Shown in pieces: positions 42,463 to 51,764 of a DNA stretch of 64,000 bases. This stretch comes from Arthrobacter sp. 260. GTDB lineage: Bacteria > Actinomycetota > Actinomycetes > Actinomycetales > Micrococcaceae. Under the pieces are notes generated by a model. It had not been told where the DNA came from. It saw only the letters and a list, made by a program, of their open reading frames with translations, and did no database searches. The stretch lies in NCBI RefSeq assembly GCF_013116745.1, contig NZ_JABFOE010000014.1, forward strand, positions 1 to 64,000. The letters are read 5' to 3'. Position 1 is the first letter of the stretch, and every line of letters begins with the position of its first letter. The position numbers were made by a program, and so were the translations under genes.

Positions 42463-43914
42463 ATGATCAATCGACGGGTCGCAGAGGAAATCTTCAGCAC
42501 AGCAGGACTAGCGGTTTCGGCAATGTCGTTCTGCGAGGTCAAGGACCGTGACGTCGCTGGGCCCCCGGATCTCGCGCAACCAATCCAGCTCCGGACAGCT
42601 GCAGGAACAACCATTACGAGACGCTCCAGCGAATCCCATGGAGAACGTCAGAACGGCGCACGTGGTCAGGCACACGGCAGCAGCGTGACGGAACAGCGAC
42701 TCCTGTCACTCTCCGAGAGAGTACTGGAACTTGAAGAACACGACAGGATCCGGGAGGAGTTGGACCGGGGCGCAACACCTGACCTCCAGATCGCTGACTT
42801 CAATGAGAGACTCCTGGCGGAGGCCCTCTCACGGCTATCGGGGCAGCCCATCTGTATTGAGGACGCGTTTGGGCACATTAGCGCGGCGATTGGGTTCGGA
42901 GCCAAATGCCCCTACCCCCGGCTCGGCGCGGCGGCCAGGTCGCGGACTGCGCAACTCTGGCTGTCCTCCGGCACTCCAGTTCGCGAACCGGGACGGCTCG
43001 TCGCCCTTGCCCTGTCGAACGGCGAGGTGTTGGGGGCTATTTGCATGTTGGAAACCGATACGCCCGTCACGGCCAACAGCGTCTTCGCATTGTCGTACGC
43101 AACACGGCTCCTGGAAGCGGAGCTGTCGCATCGCCGCGCCCTTGCCCTGCTGGAAGTGAAGTTGGGGCGCGACCTCGTGGACGAACTCGTGTCCGGGATG
43201 GAGGCGCCAACCGCGGCCCTTCGCACCGAGGCATTGGGATACGACATCAGTGGTGCGCAGCACGTCATTGTGGCGGAATGGCAGCCCCAGCGAACTGACG
43301 ACACTGTGGTGGAAGCATTGCGGAAAACGTTCCTGGAACTCCGTTCACCCGCGCTCGTTTCACGGCGCGCAAACATGGCTATTGCCGTGGTGAGTGGCGA
43401 TCCGCTGGGCGCCGACGTGTTTGCCGCTGTCGCCAGAAACGTGCGAAATGGCAACGGTGCGGTGGGGATCGGAGGTCCCTGTCTGGATACTGCGCAGATT
43501 CCGCGGTCTTTCTCAGAAGCCAAGCACGCGTTGCGTATTCGCGCCGGTTCAAGTGATCACTACGGAGTCACCCGCTTTGACCAACTAGGGATCTACCGCA
43601 TTCTGGACACGCCCGGGGGTGAACCGGAGCTGGCCTGCTATGTCGACGAGTGGCTCGGCACCCTTCAACGTACCGATGACGACCGGGGGTCTGACCTGGT
43701 GCAAACCCTCGCCCAGTACCTGGACCATGGCGGCAACTATGACAGTGCTGCCAAAACCCTGACCATCCATCGAAGCACCCTGCGCTACCGCTTGAACTGC
43801 ATTCGCCAAATCACTGGCTTCGACCTCACCGATCCGGAGACCCGGCTTAATTTGCACGTCGCAACTCGCGCATGGCGCATTCGTCCCCACGGTTCCCCGT
43901 TTCACGTCCCGTAG
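42463..43914 (+). CDS. PucR/CdaR-type transcriptional regulator
   Basis: A 483-residue regulator with a C-terminal PucR-type helix-turn-helix (GGNYDSAAKTLTIHRSTLRY, RLNCIRQITGFDL) preceded by a degenerate GGDEF-like domain (VGIGGPCLDTAQIPRSFSEA). The N-terminal part contains a helical region (LLSLSERVLELEEHDRIREE) and a GAF-like sensor segment around residues 115-220. I placed the start at the ATG at 42463, with GAGG six bases upstream; the frame is open further back into the preceding gene. It probably controls a nearby operon, perhaps the reductase/zinc-finger pair upstream on the same strand. Confidence 0.82.
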   Translation: MINRRVAEEIFSTAGLAVSAMSFCEVKDRDVAGPPDLAQPIQLRTAAGTTITRRSSESHGERQNGARGQAHGSSVTEQRLLSLSERVLELEEHDRIREELDRGATPDLQIADFNERLLAEALSRLSGQPICIEDAFGHISAAIGFGAKCPYPRLGAAARSRTAQLWLSSGTPVREPGRLVALALSNGEVLGAICMLETDTPVTANSVFALSYATRLLEAELSHRRALALLEVKLGRDLVDELVSGMEAPTAALRTEALGYDISGAQHVIVAEWQPQRTDDTVVEALRKTFLELRSPALVSRRANMAIAVVSGDPLGADVFAAVARNVRNGNGAVGIGGPCLDTAQIPRSFSEAKHALRIRAGSSDHYGVTRFDQLGIYRILDTPGGEPELACYVDEWLGTLQRTDDDRGSDLVQTLAQYLDHGGNYDSAAKTLTIHRSTLRYRLNCIRQITGFDLTDPETRLNLHVATRAWRIRPHGSPFHVP

Positions 43915-43973
43915 CCCCAAAGGGGTCCTATCGCGAAGGAATTGTCCAGTTTGCTCAATAACAATGCTGAACT

Positions 43974-45128
43974 ATGAACCACAGGAGGCCGGGTGTGCTG
44001 GAAAGCTTGGGTGACATCAACCGCATTAGTGCCCGCACGCTAGGCGTGCTCGCCGAACCAGAAGTCACCGGTGAGTTTGCCGAGCGTAGCGGTCGCGAAG
44101 TGGTTCAGCTGCTGAACCTTGCCGACGAACATCACGATTGGTCTGTGGTGATCGAGTATCAGGATTTTTCGGCTGGCAGTGGACTGGCGCCCATGCTGGA
44201 CTCGATGGTGAGGCATCGAAACCTTCGTGCCTGGGATGTCATGGTCTGCCTGACCGATCTTCCGATTCGTGTCGGCGGCAAGACCGTCGTCGCGGAGGTT
44301 GCGCTTGGGGAGCCGATCTCCCTGGTTTCCTTGCCCGCGCTCGGCGCCGTCAACATCCACCGGCGGGTCCGCTCTGCCGTCGCCGACCTCGGCTGGGCGA
44401 TGCACCGGCGTTTCGACCCTGAGGATGACACCGTGGAATTCGGTCCGCCCTCCTTGCACCAGTCGCGGCACATCGAGACTACTGTTCCTAACGACGACGA
44501 CGGGCCAATCGAGTTCCGGTACGTCTCAGCGTCCCGCCTCGGTCGCGGACGTCTACTGGCGGGCATGCTGCAGGCGAACCGTCCCTGGCGGCTGGTTTTC
44601 GGACTGCGAAGCGCATTGGCCGCTGCGATCGCCACAGGCGCGTTCGCGCTTGTCACGGACACGATCTGGCAACTCGCAGACCTGCTGGGAACGCTGCGGC
44701 TGACGCTGCTCATGGTCCTGGCGATCGGGTCAATGGTGTTCTGGATCATCACGCAGCACGATCTTTGGGAAAGCCCGCGCCGTGACAATACCCTCGAACG
44801 GTTCAAGGCTTCCTTGTACAACACTTCGACGGTGTGGTCGTTGATGATCGGCGTCGTGATCAGCTACGTCCTGCTCTTCGTCGCCGTGCTGTTGGCCGCG
44901 GTATTCACCATCGACAGTTCTTTATTGGCACAGACCCTCCAGCATCCGGTGACTGTGTGGGACTTTATGGTGGTTGCCTGGATGACGACATCGGCGGCGC
45001 TCATCGGCGGCGCGCTGGGCTCAGGATTCGAGTCCAAAGACGACATCCTTCGGGCAGCGTACGGTCAACGCGAACGTCATCGTCGCCAGGCGGCCGATGA
45101 AGGCGAGGCGACCGTGGAGACAGGATAA
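43974..45128 (+). CDS. membrane protein of unknown function
   Basis: A 384-residue protein. The first 200 residues look soluble and acidic (VVIEYQDFSAGSGLAPMLDS, CLTDLPIRVGGKTVVAEVAL), and four hydrophobic segments follow near residues 212-230, 236-257, 284-311 and 328-350, with a charged C-terminal tail. I do not recognise the family. There is no clear partner gene; the PucR-type regulator upstream is 60 bases away on the same strand. The 300-base gap after it (45129-45425) contains no convincing gene. Confidence 0.72.
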   Translation: MNHRRPGVLESLGDINRISARTLGVLAEPEVTGEFAERSGREVVQLLNLADEHHDWSVVIEYQDFSAGSGLAPMLDSMVRHRNLRAWDVMVCLTDLPIRVGGKTVVAEVALGEPISLVSLPALGAVNIHRRVRSAVADLGWAMHRRFDPEDDTVEFGPPSLHQSRHIETTVPNDDDGPIEFRYVSASRLGRGRLLAGMLQANRPWRLVFGLRSALAAAIATGAFALVTDTIWQLADLLGTLRLTLLMVLAIGSMVFWIITQHDLWESPRRDNTLERFKASLYNTSTVWSLMIGVVISYVLLFVAVLLAAVFTIDSSLLAQTLQHPVTVWDFMVVAWMTTSAALIGGALGSGFESKDDILRAAYGQRERHRRQAADEGEATVETG

Positions 45129-45425
45129 CGCTGGCTGATTGCAGTTGTCGTTGCAACTCGGGCAAAGTCCGCGATTTCCACCTGGTACGTCTAGGTAACG
45201 TCCGAGTAACGAGCCAGCTGCTCTACTAGGTGCTGGTATCGGGGTCCGGTCGCGTGGTCTGTCGAAACTGCGGATGCCGGGGGCGGTGATACGTCCCTGT
45301 AGTCCACCGGTACATGCTCGTCCAGGTGAAGGCGTTCGCGGCACTGTGGACATCTGCCGGGAATCCGATACCGGAACGATTGGGAAGCGGGCGGAGAGGG
45401 CCCGCCCGTGGTGATGAGGAATATT

Positions 45426-45896
45426 ATGAGATCGAAGAAGACGGCCATATCCGCCGCAGTTTTCGTAGCGGTCGGCACCTTGGCGACAAGCAGTGTTGCT
45501 ACCGCGACGCCCGGTTCTGGCTCCAGCCCATCGACGCCGCTCGTTATCGGCACGCTGGACGGACCGCAGAAGACCAAGGGGGACGGCATCGAGTTTAAAA
45601 CCAAAAAGGATGTAGCCGTTCTCGATTTCGAACTGACTTACCTACCCTTGGGCTACTCGGGATGGCACGAGCACCCCGGAATTGTGATTGCCACAGTCAA
45701 ATCTGGTCAGGTGGAGCGTCAACTCGGTTGCGGGCCCGCCCAGACCTTCACGGTGGGCGAAACGTTCACCGAGGTTGGCCCCCACTTTGTGAGCAACGCC
45801 AGCACCACGACCCCCGCGGTGCTTTCGATCACCCAGATTGTGCCTGCCGCGGACGTCAACGCTAGGAGGATCGACCTTCCAGCGCCCACCTGCTAG
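45426..45896 (+). CDS. secreted cupin-domain protein
   Basis: A 156-residue exported protein. Its signal peptide (MRSKKTAISAAVFVAVGTLA then TSSVATAT) is followed by a cupin-2 fold with LGYSGWHEHPGIVIATVKSG near residues 75-95 and GPHFVSNAS as the second motif. The two His residues and Glu of WHEHPG could hold a metal. The ATG at 45426 has GAGG six bases upstream and is preferred over an ATG 12 bases earlier. Secreted cupins of this type are common in actinobacteria and proteobacteria and lack an assigned function. Confidence 0.82.
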   Translation: MRSKKTAISAAVFVAVGTLATSSVATATPGSGSSPSTPLVIGTLDGPQKTKGDGIEFKTKKDVAVLDFELTYLPLGYSGWHEHPGIVIATVKSGQVERQLGCGPAQTFTVGETFTEVGPHFVSNASTTTPAVLSITQIVPAADVNARRIDLPAPTC

Positions 45897-46025
45897 GACC
45901 TTATCGTCCGCAGAGCCCACGGAGACGCATGAAGGTGGCTATCCTGTCGCGCTGCTAGATGCAAGTTTCATTTAGCGATCGCTGCTCCCCCCGCGAATTC
46001 TGTGGGGCCGGATTGAGTGCGCGGG

Positions 46026-46559
46026 CTATTGGTTCGGCACAGTCACTTCGTTCAGCTTTCCGGTGGCGACGTCGAAAACGAACCCACGGATCGAGTCCTT
46101 GATCGGAATGAACTGGCTGGCCTGGATACGTCGGACGGATTGGACGACGTCGGCTGCCGGATCGGTGAACGCTTCCGCCGCCCAGGGTGGCCTGATGCCC
46201 GTCTCGTCCTCGATCGTCTGTTTGAAACCGTCATCGGTGAAGGTGAGCATGCCGCAGTCCGTATGGTGGATAAGGATAATTTCGCGCGTTCCCAACAGGC
46301 GCTGGCTGATCGAGAGCGAGCGTATTTCGTCTTCAGTAATCACCCCGCCAGCGTTCCGGATGACATGGGATTCGCCCTCCTTCAATCCCAGAGCTGCGTA
46401 TACGTTCAATCGTGCGTCCATGCACGCGACCACGGCGACGTGCTTGGACGGCGGCAATGGCAACGGGCCGGTGAATCCTTGCGCATACGCCTCGTTGTTC
46501 TTGAGAAGCTCATCTGTAACGGTCACCAGTTCCTCCAGAGTCGAGTACCTCGCGCACAC
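46026..46559 (-). CDS. beta-carbonic anhydrase
   Basis: A 177-residue beta-class carbonic anhydrase, interconverting CO2 and bicarbonate at a zinc centre. The zinc ligands are visible as Cys46 with Asp48/Arg50 in VACMDARLN, and His99 and Cys102 in IHHTDCGM. The protein is at the short end of the family, resembling the type-II mycobacterial enzymes. It is convergent with the secreted cupin gene. No cluster of carbon-fixation or uptake genes lies around it. Confidence 0.93.
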   Translation of the reverse strand: MCARYSTLEELVTVTDELLKNNEAYAQGFTGPLPLPPSKHVAVVACMDARLNVYAALGLKEGESHVIRNAGGVITEDEIRSLSISQRLLGTREIILIHHTDCGMLTFTDDGFKQTIEDETGIRPPWAAEAFTDPAADVVQSVRRIQASQFIPIKDSIRGFVFDVATGKLNEVTVPNQ

Positions 46560-46659
46560 GTGTGCGTTGAATCACCCTAAGGTCCTGGGCATCTGACTTC
46601 CAGCAATTCGACTTGGCGGGTCACACAACTCAACAAAAGGTCATGCTCCTCCTCGAAGC

Positions 46660-46715
46660 GCGGCCCGGCCCTCGTGCCCAGCAGCAGGCGGCCCGGCCCT
46701 CGTGCCCAGCAGCAG
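46660..46715. repeat. perfect 28-base tandem duplication
   Basis: The 28-base unit starting GCGGCCCGGCCCTCGTGCCC and ending AGCAGCAG occurs twice in tandem without a mismatch (46660-46687 and 46688-46715). It lies in the intergenic gap between the carbonic anhydrase and the diguanylate cyclase. There is no reading frame of note across it. Perfect identity suggests a recent duplication. Confidence 0.8.
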
Positions 46716-46744
46716 TACGAGCTAATCCATTCGACGGCCATAGA

Positions 46745-47821
46745 CTACTGCGGTGCGACCCCGTTACCTCTGTCGTAGCCCGTCCCTGAGAGGGCAATAG
46801 GTGCCATTACAGACGCGGAGCCAGGAACACTCTTTGCCGAATACATGGCGGCATCGGCGTCAGCAAGCAAAGCCGAAGGCTCGGTTGTAAATGAAGCTGT
46901 CACGGCGAAACCAAGACTCGCGCGAACTGTCCGTAGCTCGCCGTGTACATCCCAAGGCTCGGCCATGGCGGCTATCACGCGGGCCGCCAACTGCTCGGCA
47001 TCGCTGACGCCAGACAGTTCCTCACAAAGGAGCACGAACTCATCGCCACCAAAGCGGGCCACCGTGTCAGCGGAGCGCAACACGCTCGCCAGCCTCCTTC
47101 CCGTCTCGAGAAGAACCTCGTCCCCGACACCATGCCCGAAGGTATCGTTGATGATCTTGAAGTCATCGATGTCAAGGTACATCACGGAGATCATTCCGCC
47201 GGTTCGCTCTAGTCGTGCCAGCGCGCCGAGGAGGCGGTCCCCGTAGAGGGCACGGTTGGGTAATCCCGTCAGCGAATCCATTCGGGCAGATCGTCGCAGC
47301 GCGAGCACAGACCCGGCCAGCTTCCCCTGGTGTTGGAGGATGTCCAAAACTTCGGCCGAGAACTCGCGTGCCTGATAGTCGAAGATCGCCACACTGCCCA
47401 GGACCACGCCGTTATCAATGAGCGGGACACCGGCGTATGAACCGATGGCGCCACTGAGCACCATCGGGTTCTGGCTGTAGACGGGATGTGCAGCGGCATC
47501 AGGCACCGTCATGGGCTGGCCCGTGTCCACTACCTCCGCGCAAAATGACAGTGAGTCCGATACTAGGGTGCACTCAGCCCCGACACCGATCTCTGCCGCG
47601 TAAGTCTGCCGGTCTTCACTGACGATATTCACCACGACAATTGGCGACGCGCAGGCCAGGCGCAAGGTAGCCACTACCGCTTCAAGGTCAGGATCGGCCA
47701 TGCCACCGCGTAGGTCTGCGTCCGCAACAGCCTTAAGGCGGCGCGAGTCACGGACCCCTGTAATCACACTCTCGCCCGAGGAAGCCGGGGACGAATTTAC
47801 TGCCAATTCCGTCATCGCCAA
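46745..47821 (-). CDS. GAF-GGDEF diguanylate cyclase
   Basis: A 358-residue signalling protein. Residues about 35-180 form a GAF sensor domain (VVATLRLACASPIVVVNIVS, AIGSYAGVPLIDNGVVLGSV). Residues about 190-350 form a GGDEF domain with the intact catalytic RFGGDEF and, five residues ahead, RSAD as an inhibitory I-site (RxxD). It should make cyclic di-GMP from two GTP and be feedback-inhibited. No EAL domain is attached. The protein is soluble, so the signal is cytoplasmic. The 530-base gap upstream (47822-48355) contains only the tRNA terminator and no convincing gene. Confidence 0.93.
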   Translation of the reverse strand: MAMTELAVNSSPASSGESVITGVRDSRRLKAVADADLRGGMADPDLEAVVATLRLACASPIVVVNIVSEDRQTYAAEIGVGAECTLVSDSLSFCAEVVDTGQPMTVPDAAAHPVYSQNPMVLSGAIGSYAGVPLIDNGVVLGSVAIFDYQAREFSAEVLDILQHQGKLAGSVLALRRSARMDSLTGLPNRALYGDRLLGALARLERTGGMISVMYLDIDDFKIINDTFGHGVGDEVLLETGRRLASVLRSADTVARFGGDEFVLLCEELSGVSDAEQLAARVIAAMAEPWDVHGELRTVRASLGFAVTASFTTEPSALLADADAAMYSAKSVPGSASVMAPIALSGTGYDRGNGVAPQ

Positions 47822-48308
47822 TTCCTTCTATTCACGAAGGATCACCCGGACGGTCCGAGTGATCTCTTTTAGGCCGCCCATAAGACACTACTCATTGCGA
47901 CCGCTACATACTCGCCTGGCGATTTCAGGCGGACCATATCGACCAGCCAATCCGAGTGAGCTGCCCATGAAGTTCAGACGGCGGACCTGGCGGATCCTTC
48001 TCCACCGCCAATGCCGACTTTTGATAACCATAATGGACTTCGATGGGCCGTCAGTAATTGAACGCTGAATCCCGCCAGAGGCCCGTAAAGACTTCGACAT
48101 ACCGGTTCATACTGGTGCGCGGCCTGCGACTGATTCGCGTCAATTGCCAGGTAAGTACACTCGTACTTGAACGACTTGGGAACACATTTCGGCATGTTTC
48201 GTCCCAGAACAGCCCCACTGAGGATTTGTGATCACCCACAGGCGCCCTACAGAACGACCGACATCAATACTGCAAGCTAGGGGTTCCGTGACAGCCTGAT
48301 TGAAAACG

Positions 48309-48349
48309 AAGGACCCCTGACTGGGCATAGTACCCAGTCAAGGGTCCTT
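48309..48349 (-). terminator. Rho-independent terminator of the initiator tRNA gene
   Basis: On the minus strand a long stem (arms AAGGACCC..TGACTGGG and its complement, 17 positions with one mismatch) with a 7-base loop is followed by CGTTTTC. It begins a few bases after the tRNA 3' end. This is a clear intrinsic terminator. Confidence 0.85.
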
Positions 48350-48355
48350 CTCTTG

Positions 48356-48429
48356 TTGCGGGGACAGGATTTGAACCTGTGACCTCTGGGTTATGAGCCC
48401 AGCGAGCTACCGAACTGCTCCACCCCGCG
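48356..48429 (-). tRNA. initiator tRNA-Met (CAT)
   Basis: A complete 74-base cloverleaf on the minus strand with anticodon CAT. Hallmarks of the initiator are the unpaired C1-A72 at the end of the acceptor stem (5' CGCGGGG with 3' CCCCGCA), three consecutive G-C pairs in the anticodon stem (GGG CTCATAA CCC), and TTCAAATC in the T loop. The 3' CCA is not encoded (CAA follows), so it must be added afterwards. A terminator follows directly. Confidence 0.95.
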
Positions 48430-48568
48430 GCGCATGAACGACCCTACGCACCCCAGCGTCAATATGCCAATCAGGGCGACCAAGGGCGTGGGAGATTCGA
48501 GTTGTCCACCGTGGAACCGGCCCAGTACGGTCACGGAAACGTAGACCCTGTCACCGTCGTTGAATGGA

Positions 48569-49231
48569 TTAGAGGCTCTCTACCGCCCGCAGGATGTCGG
48601 GCACTTCGGAACGCGTCGTATAGTCGGTGTGGATATCCACAAACCGCACCGTCCCTCCCGCATCGACAATGAGGACAGTCGGGAACGGAATGGCAGGCGT
48701 GCCGTCAGTGTTGCTGTCCGCAACATTGAACCCCAGCTTGGTGTGGGCGCTGCGGGCGTCGGAGCTTGGTTCCGTGACGATGCCGAGCTTGAAAGCGAGT
48801 CCGTTGGCGGGATCTGAAAGGACCTCGAAATCTAGGTCGCCGGCCTGGACCGCGGCCTCGCTGCCGGTGGGATGTTGCGGACTAATCGCTATCAACTTGA
48901 TGTCCTGCTCGACCAGGCTAGGCAGGAGTTCACTCTGGTAGGTCTTGAGCGTTATGTTGCAGTAAGGGCACCAAGCACCGCGGTAGAACACCAGCACTGC
49001 AGGCGCGGATGACAGTACCTCCGATAGCTTCACCTCATTGCCGTCCCGCCGGAGCAACAGAGCATCCGGCATCTGTTCACCGACAGTGACTGCCTCGACC
49101 GGTACTCCAGCGGATCGAAGGTCCGCCTGTTCCGCGGCGAAGGTACCAGCCAGATCCTTCCCAATCTGGGAATCGAATCCCTGGTTAAATTCTGCCACCT
49201 GCTCCTTGATGCTTGTGCTGCTATGCGACAT
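48569..49231 (-). CDS. AhpC/TSA-family peroxiredoxin-like protein
   Basis: A 220-residue thiol peroxidase-like protein. The catalytic region reads VLVFYRGAWCPYCNITLKTY with Cys88 and Cys91, a CPYC pair similar to that of the atypical AhpC/TSA group. An N-terminal helix (STSIKEQVAEFNQGFDSQIG) and a C-terminal strand with IPFPTVLIVDAGGTVRFVDI complete the thioredoxin fold. It reduces peroxides or disulfides at the expense of thiols. AGGAG lies six bases before the ATG. It follows nothing in an operon; the hypothetical gene upstream is on the same strand but 200 bases away. Confidence 0.9.
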   Translation of the reverse strand: MSHSSTSIKEQVAEFNQGFDSQIGKDLAGTFAAEQADLRSAGVPVEAVTVGEQMPDALLLRRDGNEVKLSEVLSSAPAVLVFYRGAWCPYCNITLKTYQSELLPSLVEQDIKLIAISPQHPTGSEAAVQAGDLDFEVLSDPANGLAFKLGIVTEPSSDARSAHTKLGFNVADSNTDGTPAIPFPTVLIVDAGGTVRFVDIHTDYTTRSEVPDILRAVESL

Positions 49232-49436
49232 GACAATCTCCTGTATCTCCGGCCCAACCGGACTTGGGCTGCACCTCAGACACTAGATGGCCCAATGAAC
49301 TTCAGGGTGATAGCCGTCACACAAATTCATATAACTGCCCCATGCCAGTCACGGACAGACCCAACTGGCCATTGATCTCCTACCGCGCAGGCGACGGCCC
49401 TGGTCCGTGTTTCCGTGTTGATCGCGGCGGCCCCGC

Positions 49437-49862
49437 CTAGGCTCTGGCGTAGGCGTCGTAACCCGCAGGCGATTCAGTTCGTTCGAAAGCATCATCAGCA
49501 TGGCCCAAAAGCACTGCTTCAGGTTCTTCCTCGACAGCCATTTCACCGGCACACAGGGGTCGGAGCAAGAGGGCTTCCTGCTGCTTGGTGAGAAAGAGCG
49601 GGAAGCTGATGGCCAAGTGCGCATGACACAGGGCCGAGGTGATCCAGTAGGTGCCATCGATGCCGCCCATGACGTCGGCGACCATTGCACTGATACGACG
49701 CCGGTCGATCGAGATGCCGTGCTTGGCCAGGGCGAGCCGGGCTGGGTGGTGCTCAATGTGAGTCTGGGCAACCATGTTGGCGGTGTGGATCGCGCGCAGC
49801 TGACTCGGTGTCCAGACGCGGTCGAAGATGCGGGCTGAGGGAAAAGCTGGGACTGTGCTCAT
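49437..49862 (-). CDS. hypothetical protein
   Basis: A 141-residue protein I do not recognise. The N-terminal half has helical character (TPSQLRAIHTANMVAQTHIE); residues 60-100 (VADVMGGIDGTYWITSALCH, then AHLAISFPLFLTK) are partly hydrophobic; the C-terminus is acidic. It contains two cysteines and several histidines but no known motif. The ATG at 49862 has AGGA six bases upstream; an ATG at 49925 is in frame but has no ribosome binding site. The gap of about 300 bases from 49863 to 50161 shows nothing else. Confidence 0.55.
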   Translation of the reverse strand: MSTVPAFPSARIFDRVWTPSQLRAIHTANMVAQTHIEHHPARLALAKHGISIDRRRISAMVADVMGGIDGTYWITSALCHAHLAISFPLFLTKQQEALLLRPLCAGEMAVEEEPEAVLLGHADDAFERTESPAGYDAYARA

Positions 49863-50161
49863 TGTGTTCCTGAGATGTGAGAGTGAAGTGCTTTGTTTAA
49901 CCCATATGTGAGGCAAGTCATTCACGGGTGAGGCGTGCAGTCGTCACCAGGTGCCGCCAGCGATCACCGCCGAACGCTCGGCATGACCTGTCTTCTACAT
50001 TTTTCTAGGGTACGTTCGAAATTCTTCTGGTTGGGGGCGGATCCCAGACCCTGCGCGAAAGCTTCGTCATTCCTACAGATAGTGCGCATTCGCTGCAGTC
50101 TCGGGCAGCTCAACTCCTGTGTGATACATCTCTACGTGTCCAACATCATGACCCACCACAG

Positions 50162-51667
50162 CTAGGTGAGACTGATGGCTGACCATGACACGGGTGGAAG
50201 CGTCACTGTAATCGTCCCGTCGTCGACAGAGGCACCGTCGAGTGCTTTGAGGCCGACCCGGTGCTGGTTATCGAACGTGTTCTTCGCGTAGACGTCGTCG
50301 TCGTGCAGAGTGAGCGCCTCGGTGATCGTGGTGGCATGAAGATCGGTGACGTCGATCGAGACTTCGATCGATTCGGTTTGGCTGCGATTCACGAGGAACA
50401 CCGCCGACGCGCCGGCCTCAACATCCATGGTCGCCACCGCGTCGACGAGGGGCGCACGGCCGTAGACGGAGGTCTCGTAGGTGTCTACCTCGATGGTTGG
50501 GCGAAGGATTTCACCGCGGGCTAGGCGTGCGGTGACCGAAAAGGGGAAAAAGGTGGTTTGACGCCATGCAGCACCACCTGGTTCGGTCATGATCGGCGCG
50601 ATGACGTTGACGAGTTGCGCCAGGGACGCAGACGCGACTCTGTCGTGGTTCTTGAGCAGGGTGATCATGAGGTTGCCGAGCACGACGGCGTCGGCGACGG
50701 AATAGACGTCCTCGAGTTGGCGGGGCGCATAAGTCCACTGGTCGTTGACCTCGCCGGAGGCTTGGTGCTCGTCGAGGTACCAGATGTTCCACTCGTCGAA
50801 GGACAGGTTGATGGTCTTGTCGCTACGCAATTTGTGTTTGACGTGATCGGCGGCGGCGACAACGGCTTGGATGAAGTACTCCATGTTCAACGACGAGGCC
50901 AGGTAAGAATCGAGGTCGCCGCCGCGCTCTTGGTAGTAGGCATGGCAGGAGATGTAGTCCACGTGTTCGTAGGCGTGTTCAAGCACGATGCGCTCCCAGT
51001 CGCCAAAGGTGGGCATCGAGGAACCGGAGGATCCACAGGCTACGAGTTCGAGGGTTTTATCCGCCGCTTTCATAGCCTGTCCGGTGCGGGCAGCGAGCTG
51101 CCCGTATGCGTCGGCGCTCATGTATCCAGTCTGCCAGGGTCCGTCCATCTCGTTTCCCAGACACCACATGCGGATGTCGTAGGGCTCCACAGCGCCGTTG
51201 GCGACCCGTTGGTCGCTTAATGCAGTTCCCGATGGGTGGTTGGCGTACTCCAGGAGGTCGAGGGCACTCTCGATCCCGCGGGTCCCGAGGTTCACTGCCA
51301 TCATCAACTCGGCTCCGGTGAGTTTGCACCAGCGAACAAACTCGTCGATGCCCATCTGGTTCGACTCCAGGGCATGCCAAGCGAGGTCACGGCGGACCGG
51401 GCGCTGATCGCGTGGGCCCACACCGTCTTCCCACCGGTAGCCGGAGACGAAGTTGCCGCCCGGGTAGCGGATCGTTGTCGAGCCGAGCTCTTTGACCAAC
51501 TCGACCACGTCGAGCCGAAACCCGTCCTCGTTGGCGGTGGGGTGATCCGGCTCGTAGATCCCGCCGTATACACACCGGCCAAGGTGCTCTACAAACGAAC
51601 CGAAGATCCTACGATTCAGGGGCGCGACGACCGCCGAACGCTCAATGACAATATGGGCCTTGGTCAC
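50162..51667 (-). CDS. alpha-L-arabinofuranosidase, GH51
   Basis: A 501-residue GH51 enzyme that removes arabinose side chains from arabinoxylan-derived oligosaccharides. GSFVEHLGRCVYGGIYEPDH and STTIRYPGGNFVSGYRWEDG are family blocks; the acid/base Glu lies in RMWCLGNEMDGPWQ and the nucleophile Glu in NLSFDEWNIWY. No signal peptide, so it acts inside the cell on imported oligosaccharides. I chose the GTG at 51667 (AGGA eight bases upstream); the longer frame to 51793 overlaps the xylanase gene and is not family sequence. It is the last gene of the transporter-GH3-GH10-GH51 operon. Confidence 0.93.
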   Translation of the reverse strand: MTKAHIVIERSAVVAPLNRRIFGSFVEHLGRCVYGGIYEPDHPTANEDGFRLDVVELVKELGSTTIRYPGGNFVSGYRWEDGVGPRDQRPVRRDLAWHALESNQMGIDEFVRWCKLTGAELMMAVNLGTRGIESALDLLEYANHPSGTALSDQRVANGAVEPYDIRMWCLGNEMDGPWQTGYMSADAYGQLAARTGQAMKAADKTLELVACGSSGSSMPTFGDWERIVLEHAYEHVDYISCHAYYQERGGDLDSYLASSLNMEYFIQAVVAAADHVKHKLRSDKTINLSFDEWNIWYLDEHQASGEVNDQWTYAPRQLEDVYSVADAVVLGNLMITLLKNHDRVASASLAQLVNVIAPIMTEPGGAAWRQTTFFPFSVTARLARGEILRPTIEVDTYETSVYGRAPLVDAVATMDVEAGASAVFLVNRSQTESIEVSIDVTDLHATTITEALTLHDDDVYAKNTFDNQHRVGLKALDGASVDDGTITVTLPPVSWSAISLT

Positions 51668-51764
51668 AACATCATCCTGTTCATAGTTACGTATGAGGGC
51701 AGCCCGATTCCGGACCATCTGTCGGGTGGGCGTGGGTATGGTAGTTGGCGGGATCACGCCAGAG

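Noticed and set aside
45191..45415. Minus-strand frame containing PGRCPQCRERLHLDEH
   Set aside because: The CxxC looks zinc-finger-like, but no start codon with a ribosome binding site is visible before it runs into the divergent secreted cupin gene; kept as undecided.
46560..48355. CRISPR array or mobile element around the 28-bp tandem repeat
   Set aside because: Only two adjacent identical units without spacers; no cas, transposase or integrase genes nearby.
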